Below, in pieces: positions 13,855 to 21,931 of a stretch of DNA of 42,339 nt (position 1 is the stretch's first letter; every line of letters begins with the position of its first letter). The notes below the pieces were generated by a model. That model made no database searches, was not told the DNA's origin, and saw only the letters and a program-made list of their open reading frames with translations. Source of the DNA: Lachnospiraceae bacterium AM93-12TA (GTDB taxonomy: Bacteria > Bacillota > Clostridia > Lachnospirales > Lachnospiraceae); assembly GCA_027698105.1 (NCBI GenBank), contig JAQERH010000025.1, positions 1-42,339 on the forward strand, given 5' to 3'. Made by a program: the position numbers and the translations under genes.

Positions 13855-16287
13855 ATGAAACAGAAAAACCTTCTGGCCTGGGCGGCCGGAATCCTCTGCA
13901 CCTTCTGTCTGATGATCATATTTCTCATCACATCAGTAGAATCTGTCGTATACTGGACGCCTGGCTATTTTGAACGGGAATATACCATGTATCATGTACC
14001 GGAAGCTGTGTCCATGGAAATGGATGACCTGCTCTATGTCACTGACGAAATGATGATGTATCTGAGAGGCGAGGGGCGGGACAATCTGAATATTTCCGTC
14101 CCGGTAGACGGTCATACGCGCCCCTTCTTCAACGAACGGGAAATGGCCCACATGGAAGACGTGCGGAATTTATTTATTGGCGCACTGCACCTGCGAACTG
14201 CCTGTATGATGACAGCGTTCCTGTGCCTGAGCATCATGTTTATTATGAAAACAGACGTAAAAAGGATTCTTCCCAGGGCCATCTGTGCCGGTACAGGCAT
14301 TTTTTTCCTGATGACTGCCGGGCTGGCTCTCCTGATATCCACAGACTTCACAAAATATTTTATCATTTTCCACAAAATCTTCTTTGATAATGACCTGTGG
14401 ATTCTGGATCCGGCCACGGATCTGTTGATTAACATTGTGCCTGAACCCTTTTTTGTGGATACTGCAGCCCGAATTGCTTTTACCTTCAGCTTTTTGGTGC
14501 TGGCTCTGTTCTTCATCTGCCTGGCATGTATCCGCCGCTCTGGAAAGCGGAACCGAAAGGCAGCGGGAGCTGCTTTAAGCCTTGCTCTGTTTCTGGCTCT
14601 TACCGTTCCTTCCCAGACAACCTATGCATCTGAGGAATGGCCGGAGGATGTTTCCATTGAAGCAGACGCGGGAATTGTCATGGACGCTGCATCCGGCACT
14701 GTCCTCTATGGTAAAAATATTCACGAAACCTACGCGCCTGCCAGTATCACCAAGGTTCTGACCTCTGTCATTGTGCTGGAACAGTGCAAGCTGGACGAAG
14801 TGGTGACTTTTTCTAAAAATGCAGTCTACAATGTGGAAGCAGACAGCTCCTCCGCAGGCTATGACACCGGCGATACAGCTACCGTAAAGGACTGCCTCTA
14901 CGCCCTTCTTCTGAAATCAGCCAATGAATCTGCAAACGCTCTGGCAGAGCACACCGCAGGCTCTACAGAGGCCTTTGCAGAGCTGATGAATGAAAAGGCA
15001 AAGGAGCTGGGCTGTGTGGATTCCCACTTTGCCAATCCAAGCGGTCTGAATGATGAAAACCACTATGTCAGTGCCTATGACATGGCCCTCATCACAAGGT
15101 ATGCGTTCCAGAACGAAACCTTCCGTGAGATCGCTTCCACTACCTACTACGAGCTTCCTCCCAATGCGAGAAATCCCGAGGGACTGGGTGTCTCTCCAGG
15201 CAATAAAATGGTCAAAAAGAATTTTCCGGAATACCGTCCTGATGTCATTGGCGGAAAAACAGGATATACGTCCATTGCCCTGAATACCCTTGTCATTGGC
15301 GCAAAGCAGGATGATACAGAGCTGATTACCGCAGTGCTTCACAGCAACGGAACCACCTATTCTGATACCAGCCGCCTGTTGGACTTTGGATTCCAGAATT
15401 TTCGCTCCGTGCCTCTGGCAGGAAACGATACCTCATGGGAGCGTCTGAGCAGCACTCTGACCATTGCCGGGCTCCCCACCTCCCAGGCCCCTGCTCTTAC
15501 CGTAGATCCGGACAGCCGTATTATTCTTCCAAACAACGCCGAATTTGATGAAACGGTCTCCCGGATCTCCTTTGATTTGCCGGAAAATGCTCCGGAAAAC
15601 GCTATTGCGGCCATTCACTACTTTCTGGGTGAACATGAGGCCGGCACAGCTTGGCTGACCCTTGGAACAGAGACCCAGGACAGCCTGGCTCCGATTCCAG
15701 AGGCGCTGTTGAAAGTTGCTCCAGGTACCATTGCTCAGATCAGCTTTGAAAACAGCGAGGAAGATTCTGAAGACAGCAGGAATTCCTCTTTCCCTGAATC
15801 TGCCGCACACCAGAAAGAGGAAGATAACGGGAAAGAGACCAGCAAAAACATAGAAAAAAGCCATTCCGAAGATCCTGAGCCAGCTAAAGAGTCCAGGCAG
15901 GCAGATACTCAAACAGAAGTATTTAAAAAAATTCTCCCTGTTCTGATCCCGGTTCTCCTGGTTCTCACAGCTGCGGCGTGCCTTGGAGGTATGGGCCTTT
16001 ATCTCAGAAGGAAAAAACAGCAGGAAGAAACAGAACGCCAGGAACGCCGCAAAAAACGGCTGGAACGGTTAAGGGAATCCGGAGTATCGGAGGATGAATT
16101 CAACGAAATTCTAAAAAACCGCCGACTTTCCATTCCACTGGAACCAGACCGGCGTTCTCCCAGAAAGCCAAAGCCATCCCACCGAAGTTCCGGATCTCTT
16201 CTGTCCGGAACAGGAAACGCTAAGCGCTCTCACCGAAGCAGAGACAAAGGCTTTTCCCTGAAAAAACGCCGCTGGTGGAAACGATAA
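13855..16287 (+). CDS. DUF1461 (TIGR01906-type) membrane domain fused to a D-alanyl-D-alanine carboxypeptidase (peptidase S11)
   Basis: 810 residues. Residues 1 to about 230 match the plan of DUF1461 integral membrane proteins: helix near 5-28, an extracellular loop with RPFFNEREMAHMEDV, then helices near 118, 141 and 205-228. A second export-like helix (about 242-260) leads to a PBP5-type domain with Ser297 in SITK (297-300), SAN at 355-357 and KTG at 468-470, so the active site is complete; it would trim D-Ala from peptidoglycan stem peptides. A beta-rich domain, an acidic linker, a further membrane helix (about 690-715) and a basic cytoplasmic tail follow. No start codon lies at the junction, so this reads as a true fusion. 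Confidence 0.88.
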   Translation: MKQKNLLAWAAGILCTFCLMIIFLITSVESVVYWTPGYFEREYTMYHVPEAVSMEMDDLLYVTDEMMMYLRGEGRDNLNISVPVDGHTRPFFNEREMAHMEDVRNLFIGALHLRTACMMTAFLCLSIMFIMKTDVKRILPRAICAGTGIFFLMTAGLALLISTDFTKYFIIFHKIFFDNDLWILDPATDLLINIVPEPFFVDTAARIAFTFSFLVLALFFICLACIRRSGKRNRKAAGAALSLALFLALTVPSQTTYASEEWPEDVSIEADAGIVMDAASGTVLYGKNIHETYAPASITKVLTSVIVLEQCKLDEVVTFSKNAVYNVEADSSSAGYDTGDTATVKDCLYALLLKSANESANALAEHTAGSTEAFAELMNEKAKELGCVDSHFANPSGLNDENHYVSAYDMALITRYAFQNETFREIASTTYYELPPNARNPEGLGVSPGNKMVKKNFPEYRPDVIGGKTGYTSIALNTLVIGAKQDDTELITAVLHSNGTTYSDTSRLLDFGFQNFRSVPLAGNDTSWERLSSTLTIAGLPTSQAPALTVDPDSRIILPNNAEFDETVSRISFDLPENAPENAIAAIHYFLGEHEAGTAWLTLGTETQDSLAPIPEALLKVAPGTIAQISFENSEEDSEDSRNSSFPESAAHQKEEDNGKETSKNIEKSHSEDPEPAKESRQADTQTEVFKKILPVLIPVLLVLTAAACLGGMGLYLRRKKQQEETERQERRKKRLERLRESGVSEDEFNEILKNRRLSIPLEPDRRSPRKPKPSHRSSGSLLSGTGNAKRSHRSRDKGFSLKKRRWWKR

Positions 16288-16290
16288 AAT

Positions 16291-16340
16291 AAAAAGAGAG
16301 AGAACAGGATTGTACACTCTATCCTCTTCCCTCTCTTTTT
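16291..16340. terminator. Bidirectional terminator between convergent genes
   Basis: AAAAAGAGAG (16291-16300) pairs with CTCTCTTTTT (16331-16340), with an inner AGGAT/ATCCT stem. The T-runs serve both strands. It overlaps the last codons of the leftward exonuclease gene. Confidence 0.7.
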
Positions 16341-17302
16341 CTCATTTCTTTTTTAGCTTTGGCACGCTCTGCACGCTTCTTTTTTGCTTCCTCACGGCGG
16401 TTAATAATCAAATTCACCCCTGCCTCATCAGTCAGCTTTACTGTCTGAACGGCAAATATACTTCCATCTTCCGATTTTTTAATTCTCAGTTTCCCCTTCA
16501 CATATCCATGCTCCGGACAAACTGCCAGGCAGAAATACTGCTTCTGATTTACCGAAAACCAGCGTATCTTCTTTTTTAAGAGCCGGCGGCATTTACAGCA
16601 CATCACATCTGTCACCTGTTTTTCTCTCAGCAGCTCTTCTTTCGTATCCCAGGTTCTGGAAACGAACTTCGTGTATGTGGGAAAACGCAGTCTCAGCTCT
16701 TCCTCCTCTGTCTCCGGCGTCTGATAATAGTCTACAGAAAAATATTCCATCATACTGTAGAAATCCATTTTCCCCATCACAAGCCCTGTATACCAGGCAT
16801 CATCCAAAGCCCTGTGAAATGGGCGTCCCTGCTCAATTCCCAGCTCTTCCACTGCCGTATCGAGAGATTCCCTTCTGCCGTCTCCCCGGATTAAACCGTA
16901 AATTTTCTGAAGATCATAATAAAACAGAGGCTTTCCAAAAGGAAGCTCCATTCCATGATATACCATGTTTCTCTGAAGCTCTGTCAAATCCATAGAGCCC
17001 CAGGTGCAAAGCCGAAAATCCGCACCGCACCAGTCCAGAAACTCCTCCATCGCCTTCTCAAACCGCTCTCCCTGCTGTTCCAGCTCCGCTTCGGAGAGAT
17101 GTGTAACCTCTGATATTTTATAATGAAGCGTTTTATACACCTGAGGGCGCACCAGGCGGCTGAATTCTGAGATAATTCTGAGATTTCCATCCAGTTTCAC
17201 TGCCCCAATCTCAATAATCTCAAAAGGGAGCCGATCCATAGACGTCTCTCTGCCCCCGGAGCTTTGATTCCACTCCAGGTCAAGCACAATATAATGTCCC
17301 AT
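16319..17302 (-). CDS. DEDD-family 3'-5' exonuclease (DnaQ/KapD-like) with C-terminal zinc-ribbon-like part
   Basis: Predicted exonuclease with ExoI YIVLDLEWNQ near the start (Asp and Glu ligands), ExoII in LCTWGSMDLTEL near 100, and ExoIII HRALDDAWYT near 162, the DEDDh arrangement. After it comes a Lys/Cys region with CCKCRRL and CPEHG (about 235-270), a plausible metal-binding ribbon, and a strongly basic helical tail (KKKRAERAKAKKEMRKREG). I prefer ATG 17300-17302 (MGHYIV) because AGGA sits nine bases before it; the ATG three codons earlier touches that AGGA. Substrate (RNA or DNA) unknown; the basic tail suggests nucleic-acid binding. Confidence 0.85.
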   Translation of the reverse strand: MGHYIVLDLEWNQSSGGRETSMDRLPFEIIEIGAVKLDGNLRIISEFSRLVRPQVYKTLHYKISEVTHLSEAELEQQGERFEKAMEEFLDWCGADFRLCTWGSMDLTELQRNMVYHGMELPFGKPLFYYDLQKIYGLIRGDGRRESLDTAVEELGIEQGRPFHRALDDAWYTGLVMGKMDFYSMMEYFSVDYYQTPETEEEELRLRFPTYTKFVSRTWDTKEELLREKQVTDVMCCKCRRLLKKKIRWFSVNQKQYFCLAVCPEHGYVKGKLRIKKSEDGSIFAVQTVKLTDEAGVNLIINRREEAKKKRAERAKAKKEMRKREGRG

Positions 17303-17311
17303 AGCTCTCAT

Positions 17312-17878
17312 TCCTATTCTGTCTCACTTTGTGCGATTCAAGGAATCACTCCTGATTTAGATTCCCGTAAAACAACGTATTAACTTTACCACATTCTGTC
17401 CAATAAGTCGATGATATTTTCGACAAGGCACATTCTTAAATCACTCTATAGAAATATACATCATACAGAGATTAAATATACATTTTTTATGTGCTGAATA
17501 TGTATTACCTGATTTTTGCATATTTTATGCATTTTTATTCATTTATGTTCTTTTTCTTGTATGCATAAAAATGAAAATATATTCACGTCTAATCTCTGCC
17601 TTTTTTCTGTTTTATGCTCCATTCTTTGTTATTCTCCCATTTTCTAATCTGTACTCAAACCTTTCTTTTATCCAGCATTGCATTTCAATGTAACCCAGAA
17701 ATTCCAGATCCATAAAGTTCATTCTTATTTTCATCCTTATGTCCATCCTTATGTTCTGTATTCTGTTTTCCTTGCCTTCCTACCGCCAGTACATTATAAT
17801 AGAATCGGCAGCTGACATCCTGCCTTTCTGCTTCACACAGCCTAGATTCTATTTTACAGATGAGATAAGGAATATCTT
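17312..17878. other. A/T-rich gene-free stretch
   Basis: About 570 bases with no convincing ORF. It holds an inverted repeat TTTTATGCAT/ATGCATAAAA (17523-17532 and 17561-17570, 28-base loop) and several TATGCAT-like words. No RNA gene or mobile element is seen. Probably promoter and leader sequence of the flanking divergent genes, or decayed sequence. Confidence 0.5.
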
Positions 17879-17907
17879 TTGTTTATTCCATAACTAATAG
17901 TTATCAT
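17879..17907 (+). promoter_or_regulatory. Promoter of the ABC exporter with an operator-like palindrome in the spacer
   Basis: TTGTTT (17879-17884), 17-base spacer, TATCAT (17902-17907). The spacer and the edge of the -10 contain ATAACTA-A-TAGTTAT (17890-17904), a perfect 7+1+7 palindrome typical in size and place of MarR-type repressor sites. No regulator gene is adjacent. Confidence 0.55.
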
Positions 17908-17958
17908 GCGCTCTGCAGACCCTATTTATTCACTTTTATAAAGGAAGTACATAAACAC

Positions 17959-19701
17959 ATGGACACACTAAAACGATTTATCCATTATTACAAGCCTTAT
18001 CAGGTATTATTCTACCTGGATCTGATCTGTGCAGCTGTTATCAGTATGATCGATCTGCTGTATCCACAGCTTCTGCGCAGCCTCACCAACACTTTATTTG
18101 CCAAAGATGCAAACATTCTCTTAAAGGGCCTCCTTCCCATCGGCATCGGCCTTTTTATTATGTATGTCATTCAAAGCCTATGCAAGTTTTATGTCTGCTA
18201 TCAGGGACATATGATGGGCGCCAATATGGAACGGGATATGAGGCAGCAGCTCTTTGAACACTATGAAAAGCTTTCCTTTTCCTACTATGACAGAAATAAT
18301 TCAGGACAGATGATGAGTAAATTAGTATCCGATCTCTTTGATATCTCCGAATTTGCTCATCACGGACCGGAAAACCTCTTTATTTCTCTCATTAAAATCA
18401 TTGGTTCCTTCGTCTTTCTGTTCCTGATCAGCTGGCAACTGGCTCTGCCTCTGGTCTTTTTAGTCCTCTGCATGTTTTCATTTTCCCTGGCACAAAACAG
18501 GCGAATGCAGGCAACCTTTATGGACAACAGAAAACGAATCGGCGATGTCAACGCGAGCCTTCAGGACACTCTGGCTGGAATCCGGGTTGTACAATCCTTT
18601 GCCAACGAAAAGGTGGAACAGGAAAAATTCAAAAGCAGCAACCATCATTTTTTGATGTCCAAAGATGCCAACTACCGCTGCATGGCCAGTTTTATGAGTT
18701 TCAACCTTTTTTTCCAGGGAATGATGTATCTGGTAACTCTGGTGTGGGGCGGATATTTGATCGCCAAAGGTGTGCTTCAGGTATCTGATTTAGCCATGTA
18801 TGCCCTCTATATCGGCATTTTCATCAGTCCTATCCAGATTTTAGTAGAACTGACTGAAATGATGCAAAAAGGGTTTTCCGGATTCCGCCGCTTTCTGGAT
18901 GTAATTGATACAGAACCTGAAATCCAGAACCTGCCCAACGCAGTTCCTCTCACTGATGTCCGCGGAGACGTGCGATATGACAATGTAAGCTTCTCGTATC
19001 AGGAAGATGAACCTGTACTGTCTCATGTTTCCTTTCACATTCCGGCAGGAAAATCAATTGCCTTGGTAGGACCATCCGGAGGAGGAAAAACTACTATCTG
19101 CTCCCTTCTCCCCCGCTTCTATGATACAACAGAAGGACAAATTTTTATCGATGGAATCGATATTAAAACCCTGACATTAGAAAGCCTGAGAAGCCAGATT
19201 GGTATCGTACAGCAGGACGTTTATCTGTTCTGCGGCTCTGTTAAAGAAAATATTGCCTACGGAAAGCCTGGCGCTTCCATGGAAGAAATCATCGACGCGG
19301 CTAAAAAAGCAAACATCCACGACTTTATTCAGTCCCTTCCGGACGGCTATGATACCTTTGTCGGAGAACGCGGAACCCGTCTGTCAGGCGGCCAAAAACA
19401 GAGAATCTCCATTGCCCGGGTATTCCTGAAAAATCCGCCAATTTTGATTTTAGACGAAGCTACCAGTGCCCTGGATAACGAAAGCGAACGTCATATCCAG
19501 AAAAGTCTGGAAGCGCTGGCCAAAAACAGAACTACCATCACCATTGCCCACCGTCTTTCTACCATTCAGAATGCAGACGAAATTATTGTAATCAACTGCA
19601 ATGGAATTTCCGAAAGAGGTACTCATCAACAGCTTTTAGAAACAAATGGTCTGTATGCCCATTACTACCAGATGCAGTTTGAAGGACTGCTGGAAAATTA
19701 A
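17959..19701 (+). CDS. ABC exporter, fused membrane and ATP-binding domains (MsbA/LmrA/BmrA type)
   Basis: 580-residue half-transporter that dimerises. The N-terminal 300 residues hold about six membrane helices and the exporter coupling motifs (HYEKLSFSYYDRNNSGQMMSKLVSD; GIRVVQSFANE). The ATPase domain carries Walker A GPSGGGKTT (371-379), LSGGQKQR (475-482), Walker B ILILDEATSALD (495-506) and an H-loop in TITIAHRLSTI. RBS AAAGGAAG lies before ATG 17959. Such proteins export drugs, lipids or peptides; the substrate is not readable. It is monocistronic, under the palindrome-bearing promoter, and ends at the combined terminator/parS element. Confidence 0.92.
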   Translation: MDTLKRFIHYYKPYQVLFYLDLICAAVISMIDLLYPQLLRSLTNTLFAKDANILLKGLLPIGIGLFIMYVIQSLCKFYVCYQGHMMGANMERDMRQQLFEHYEKLSFSYYDRNNSGQMMSKLVSDLFDISEFAHHGPENLFISLIKIIGSFVFLFLISWQLALPLVFLVLCMFSFSLAQNRRMQATFMDNRKRIGDVNASLQDTLAGIRVVQSFANEKVEQEKFKSSNHHFLMSKDANYRCMASFMSFNLFFQGMMYLVTLVWGGYLIAKGVLQVSDLAMYALYIGIFISPIQILVELTEMMQKGFSGFRRFLDVIDTEPEIQNLPNAVPLTDVRGDVRYDNVSFSYQEDEPVLSHVSFHIPAGKSIALVGPSGGGKTTICSLLPRFYDTTEGQIFIDGIDIKTLTLESLRSQIGIVQQDVYLFCGSVKENIAYGKPGASMEEIIDAAKKANIHDFIQSLPDGYDTFVGERGTRLSGGQKQRISIARVFLKNPPILILDEATSALDNESERHIQKSLEALAKNRTTITIAHRLSTIQNADEIIVINCNGISERGTHQQLLETNGLYAHYYQMQFEGLLEN

Positions 19702-19720
19702 AATGCCGTTCATACTTCAG

Positions 19721-19764
19721 CTGCCCCCATATGTTTCACGTGAAACATATGGGAGGCAGTTTTT
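19721..19764 (+). terminator. Intrinsic terminator whose stem contains a parS site
   Basis: CTGCC (19721-19725) through GGCAG (19755-19759) forms an inverted repeat of 20 pairs with a single C/A mismatch, followed at once by TTTTT. Its centre is the 16-bp parS. It starts 19 bases after the exporter stop codon. Confidence 0.8.
19732..19747. other. parS site 1 (ParB loading site)
   Basis: TGTTTCACGTGAAACA, an exact match to the Firmicute parS consensus, and extended by further dyad symmetry (CATA/TATG) because it is inside a terminator stem. Confidence 0.95.
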
Positions 19765-20057
19765 CATATTTCAAATCCCCTTCTTTTTCGCTTTCGTTTC
19801 TTTTTTCTGTCTTCCTTCCGTTTTTTAGCCTCATACCTTTTTCCTATCTCCCTTTTCCATTTTCCTCTCTTTATTCATTCTTACTGTATCTCCTTCCCTT
19901 TCACCTATTTCTTTTCCATCTCCTCTTTCATCCGTTTTTTCTTCCTGATTTTTCATCTATTTTCCCCTGACTTTTTTCCCATCTATTTCTCCTCGATCCT
20001 CTCTCTTTTTCATGCTCTCCTTTCTCATTCAATTCTATTTTTCATTTTACTGCCACA
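19765..20057. other. Polypyrimidine stretch between parS 1 and parS 2
   Basis: Gene-free. In 19771-20050 I count 41 purines in 280 bases, so about 85 % C/T on the plus strand, with TTTTTTC and CTCTC words but no clear period. Open frames across it are Phe/Ser/Leu-rich artefacts of composition. No RNA gene is seen. Confidence 0.7.
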
Positions 20058-20073
20058 TGTTTCACGTGAAACA
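20058..20073. other. parS site 2
   Basis: TGTTTCACGTGAAACA, an exact consensus match, 310 bases to the right of the end of parS 1. Confidence 0.95.
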
Positions 20074-20180
20074 TAAGCACCGAAACACTCTAACTCTCCT
20101 TCCTCATACATACCGAAAAGGATAAAACTCCACCTTCACACCAGTTCAAACACCTTACTCAATAAAATACAACTTAACTC

Positions 20181-20210
20181 TTGACTTACCTTATCAGGAT
20201 CAGTTATAAT
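20181..20210 (+). promoter_or_regulatory. Promoter of tRNA-Arg
   Basis: TTGACT (20181-20186), an 18-base spacer and TATAAT (20205-20210), 39 bases before the tRNA. Confidence 0.75.
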
Positions 20211-20249
20211 AATTAAGTTAGCTGATAACATTCGGCTGATATAGGTTTT

Positions 20250-20323
20250 GTTTCTGTAGCTCAGCAGGATAGAGCGTCCGCCTCCTAAGCGGAAGGCCAG
20301 CGGTTCGAATCCGCTCAGGAACA
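20250..20323 (+). tRNA. tRNA-Arg (CCT)
   Basis: 74-base cloverleaf: acceptor GTTTCTG/CAGGAAC, D arm GCTCAGCAGGATAGAGC, anticodon loop CTCCTAA (anticodon CCT, reads AGG), T arm GCGGTTCGAATCCGC, discriminator A. CCA is not encoded. It has its own promoter and terminator. Confidence 0.97.
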
Positions 20324-20332
20324 TATTTCAGA

Positions 20333-20371
20333 ATGAGGAATTCTTTTATTTAAGGAATTCCTCATTTTTTT
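20333..20371 (+). terminator. Terminator of tRNA-Arg
   Basis: ATGAGGAATTC (20333-20343) and GAATTCCTCAT (20355-20365) give a perfect 11-bp stem followed by TTTTTT. Confidence 0.9.
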
Positions 20372-20393
20372 GTTTCACATAATTTTGCATATG

Positions 20394-20429
20394 AAAAAGC
20401 CGGGACAGATAACAAGATCCATCCCGACT
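20394..20429 (-). terminator. Terminator of the parA-parB-DUF4446-DUF3881 block
   Basis: On the minus strand AGTCGGGA and TCCCGGCT pair (one G-T) around a loop and are followed by TTTTT. It lies 28 bases past the DUF3881 stop. Confidence 0.8.
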
Positions 20430-20456
20430 GAATTCTTAATTTTGTTCGTCTTTTTT

Positions 20457-21347
20457 CTACCCCAATGCCTCGTCAAAGAATACTCTTCCCTGCATCCAGA
20501 CCTTTCCTTTGAACCGGCGCCCTACCTTCGGCTCCCCGAACAGATCTGCTTTATTAATGCAGACACGAAAATGGATATCATTACACTCCAGTTTCATATC
20601 GTAAAGTTCTTCTCCTGTTAATCTGTTTTGTTTGAGAAGAATTTCTTCTATTTCGCCAATAATCGAATACTGATCGCATTCAATTCCACTTGGCATGAAA
20701 CAGGTATCAATAATAGTATACAAATCCTCTTTCGCCGCTCTTCTGGAAGCCTGGGAGTACAAATCAATATCTTCAATCGTCAGCGATTCCATTGCCTCTG
20801 GATCGCCATTTTTGGCAGCTTCCAAGAGATGATTTCTATTTCTGGATGCCACCTTAGCCATCTCAATCTGGTTCGCTGTTTTTTGCACAGGAAGCAGAAT
20901 TTTTCCATGGACGGAAAAGCCAGCCAGATTAGCTCCCACTACTTCTGTACTTTTCCTTCGCTTCAAAAGCCTTTCCCGATACTCCATCCCGTTCGTCACA
21001 TAGAAAATCAGAGAAATTCCTACTCGGTATTCATCTAATAATCCTGCATAGGTTTCTTTCTCTGTATGCCTCTGAATAGAACATTCTGCAGTAGAGGTCT
21101 CAACACTGCTCTCCAGATAAGGATAGTAATATTCGATTTCCAGTTCATCCTGCTCATTCATTTCTCCGCACATGGCAATTCCAATTCCGTCCGCTATCTC
21201 TGCACGAAGCTCATAAAAATCTGTATCCCGGTCAATCTGCACACACCGGGAATCCTTCGGCTCTTTCAATAAACATTTTAAAAGAGCTTTAATATCTCGA
21301 TTTTTCTGATACATACTGAAACCAGCAGCACGCAAATATTTATGCAT
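20457..21347 (-). CDS. DUF3881-like protein
   Basis: 296 residues, no signal peptide or membrane helix, so cytoplasmic. It resembles DUF3881, a family of unknown function that I associate with Lachnospiraceae; recognised by features such as LRAAGFS at the start, EIEYYYPYLES, and a GEPKVGRRFKGKVWMQG motif near the end, not by a search. RBS GAGGAGACGGAAACG precedes the ATG. It is last in a leftward series parA-parB-DUF4446-DUF3881 and is followed by a terminator, so it may be co-expressed with chromosome segregation genes. No catalytic motif is evident. Confidence 0.75.
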   Translation of the reverse strand: MHKYLRAAGFSMYQKNRDIKALLKCLLKEPKDSRCVQIDRDTDFYELRAEIADGIGIAMCGEMNEQDELEIEYYYPYLESSVETSTAECSIQRHTEKETYAGLLDEYRVGISLIFYVTNGMEYRERLLKRRKSTEVVGANLAGFSVHGKILLPVQKTANQIEMAKVASRNRNHLLEAAKNGDPEAMESLTIEDIDLYSQASRRAAKEDLYTIIDTCFMPSGIECDQYSIIGEIEEILLKQNRLTGEELYDMKLECNDIHFRVCINKADLFGEPKVGRRFKGKVWMQGRVFFDEALG

Positions 21348-21404
21348 CGTTTCCGTCTCCTCTTACTTATGCGCCAATACGAATCAGAAACTGACGTTTC
21401 CTAA

Positions 21405-21905
21405 CTAATATCCCAAAGCCCTTTCAAGAGCTTCTTTTTCCTCTGCTCCCAGAAGTACATCTGTGCTTCCCTTTTCCACATCTTTCATGTAGAGATAGCA
21501 GCCCTCCCGACTGTGAACAGAGTTTAATATAAATCCAGAATTATTATCGTCCAAAAGCGCGATGACAAAGCTCAAATTGCCTCCCATCCCTTTAAATGCG
21601 TTATACTTTACAATTCCGATTTTCTGGTAGCTGGCTCTCACCTGCCTGGTTAAAGATTTCAGCTGATCTCTGCTTTCCTTATCTGTCGCCTGCCGCACCA
21701 CCGCTTCATCCATCAGATCCAGAATAATATCTTCCAGCGTTTCTGCATCCTTGCCTCTCATGAACATATCATAGCGCCGATACAGCTTTCTGTACTGTGA
21801 AAAGCACACCAGTGTCAGAATCATCAAAGCTAACGTAAGCACTGCAAGGCCGATAATCAGGTAGGCCGGATCAAAAAGAAGGTTATTTAACATACTGTTT
21901 TCCAT
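21405..21905 (-). CDS. DUF4446-like membrane-anchored protein
   Basis: 166 residues: one N-terminal membrane helix (about 13-34), then a basic/acidic coiled-coil-like part (YRRYDMFMRGKDAETLEDIILDLMDE) and a compact C-terminal domain with VKYNAFKGMGGNLSFVIALLDDNNSGFILNS. The F.GMGG.LSF.LALLD block is characteristic of DUF4446, often found next to parB in Clostridia; function unknown. It lies 26 bp after parB. The ribosome site is weak (GGTAAG), suggesting partial coupling. It may tether or modulate the segregation machinery at the membrane; that is inference from position. Confidence 0.8.
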   Translation of the reverse strand: MENSMLNNLLFDPAYLIIGLAVLTLALMILTLVCFSQYRKLYRRYDMFMRGKDAETLEDIILDLMDEAVVRQATDKESRDQLKSLTRQVRASYQKIGIVKYNAFKGMGGNLSFVIALLDDNNSGFILNSVHSREGCYLYMKDVEKGSTDVLLGAEEKEALERALGY

Positions 21906-21931
21906 TGTTTCTTACCGTTCCTGCCCTTTCT

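Noticed and set aside
19731..19970. Phe/Leu/Ser-rich ORF starting in parS 1
   Set aside because: Open only because the region is nearly all pyrimidine; no ribosome site and the ATG is part of the parS/terminator stem.
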